Below, piece after piece: positions 7,024-7,160 of a stretch of DNA of 7,160 bases. Under the pieces are notes generated by a model that had not been told where the DNA came from, did not search any database, and saw only the letters and a list, made by a program, of their open reading frames with translations. The stretch's first letter is position 1. Every line of letters starts with the position of its first letter. Origin of the DNA: Lachnoclostridium sp. UBA7122 (GTDB lineage Bacteria; Bacillota; Clostridia; Lachnospirales; Lachnospiraceae); assembly GCA_002493085.1 (NCBI GenBank), contig DKXQ01000191.1, positions 1 to 7,160 of the forward strand, written 5' to 3'. The position numbers were made by a program, and so were the translations under genes.

Positions 7024-7037
7024 AGGCATATATGCCT
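7024..7037. promoter_or_regulatory. 14-bp perfect palindrome, candidate operator in the operon leader
   Basis: AGGCATATATGCCT is a perfect palindrome with no loop, 6 bases upstream of the ribosome binding site and about 15 bases downstream of the proposed -10 box. Its symmetry suits a dimeric DNA-binding regulator. It lacks the central CG typical of many LacI-family operators, so no family is assigned. In RNA it could form only a weak stem with a tight loop. Confidence 0.4.
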
Positions 7038-7052
7038 TAATTTGGTGGTATT

Positions 7053-7058
7053 ATCATA
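7053..7058 (-). promoter_or_regulatory. Candidate -10 box of the sugar operon promoter
   Basis: On the - strand TATGAT matches five of six consensus bases; an overlapping GATAAT (7050-7055) matches equally well. Start of transcription would fall near 7045, giving a leader of roughly 43 bases. The hexamer 17 bases upstream (GGAATA, 7076-7081) is a poor -35 box and falls within a direct repeat, which suggests dependence on an activator. Other AT-rich -10 choices exist nearby, so the placement is tentative. Confidence 0.4.
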
Positions 7059-7064
7059 TTTTAG

Positions 7065-7084
7065 TATTCCCCATATATTCCCCA
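7065..7084. repeat. Two 9-bp direct repeats one helical turn apart, candidate activator site
   Basis: TGGGGAATA (- strand) occurs twice, at 7076-7084 and 7065-7073, offset by exactly 11 bases. The pair lies just upstream of the candidate -10 box and covers the place where a -35 box should be. Tandem direct repeats in this position are typical of AraC-family activators, which often control sugar ABC operons in Clostridia. No regulator gene is visible in the window, so this is an inference from arrangement. A 10-bp palindrome, AGAATATTCT, adjoins at 7084-7093. Confidence 0.45.
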
Positions 7085-7109
7085 GAATATTCTTTATAAA
7101 ATCTTCTTG

Positions 7110-7135
7110 TTAATATCCTGGTAATTCCAGATTAA
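7110..7135. repeat. Imperfect inverted repeat upstream of the operon promoter
   Basis: TTAAT (7110-7114) and CTGG (7118-7121) pair with CCAG (7127-7130) and ATTAA (7131-7135), with a 3-base bulge and a 5-base loop. No T tract directly follows on either strand, so it does not look like a good terminator for a gene beyond the window edge. A protein-binding site is possible. The rest of 7094-7160 is AT-rich with no recognisable gene. Confidence 0.3.
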
Positions 7136-7160
7136 AAATGATAGTGTAACTTTACCTGTG

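Noticed and set aside
7003..7160. Riboswitch or structured leader upstream of the operon
   Set aside because: Only short palindromes and repeats are visible. There is no extended multi-stem fold or known riboswitch core, and the predicted leader is only about 43 bases.
7030..7160. CcpA catabolite-repression (cre) site
   Set aside because: I looked for a TGWNANCGNTNWCA-like sequence near the promoter and found none on either strand. Control from farther upstream cannot be excluded.
1..7160. Mobile elements, CRISPR arrays, tRNA or rRNA genes
   Set aside because: There is no transposase or integrase reading frame, no regularly spaced repeats and no recognisable tRNA or rRNA sequence. Apart from short intergenic gaps, the window is filled by the genes described.

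Overview
This window most likely comes from a low-GC Gram-positive anaerobe of the Clostridia, probably a gut Lachnospiraceae-type bacterium. The evidence is AT-rich DNA, strong AGGAGG-type ribosome binding sites, a Gly/Ser/Asp/Asn-rich lipoprotein linker, a CUT1 sugar ABC transporter with no dedicated ATPase gene, and a secreted lysine-rich protein of a style common in that group. The genus cannot be fixed from the sequence alone.

Layout. On the + strand, positions 2-58 hold the last codons of an unidentified gene. It is followed closely by a 211-codon gene (75-710) for a secreted protein of unknown function. A 12-bp hairpin at 715-743 lies between this gene and the end of a convergent operon, and probably stops transcription from both sides. 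The rest of the window is one minus-strand operon, read right to left: a control region (about 7020-7160), a sugar-binding lipoprotein gene (7002-5647), a terminator-like hairpin (5579-5626), a MalF-type permease gene (5544-4672), a MalG-type permease gene (4682-3843, overlapping the previous one) and a GH2 beta-galactosidase gene, lacZ (3817-770).

How the genes work together. The lipoprotein should capture a galactose-containing oligosaccharide at the cell surface. The two permeases carry it inward, powered by an ATPase encoded elsewhere (MsmX-type sharing is the norm for such operons in Firmicutes). The cytoplasmic beta-galactosidase then releases galactose. The substrate is inferred only from the enzyme: lactose, galacto-oligosaccharides or another beta-galactoside. 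The hairpin after the lipoprotein gene probably makes the binding protein more abundant than the permeases, and the permease overlap suggests translational coupling.

I found no clearly new system: this is a coherent, conventional sugar-use operon. The points most worth checking are the promoter region (two 9-bp direct repeats one helical turn apart beside a -10 box, plus a 14-bp palindrome), the nested intercistronic hairpin, three start codons lying inside longer open frames, and the unknown secreted protein.
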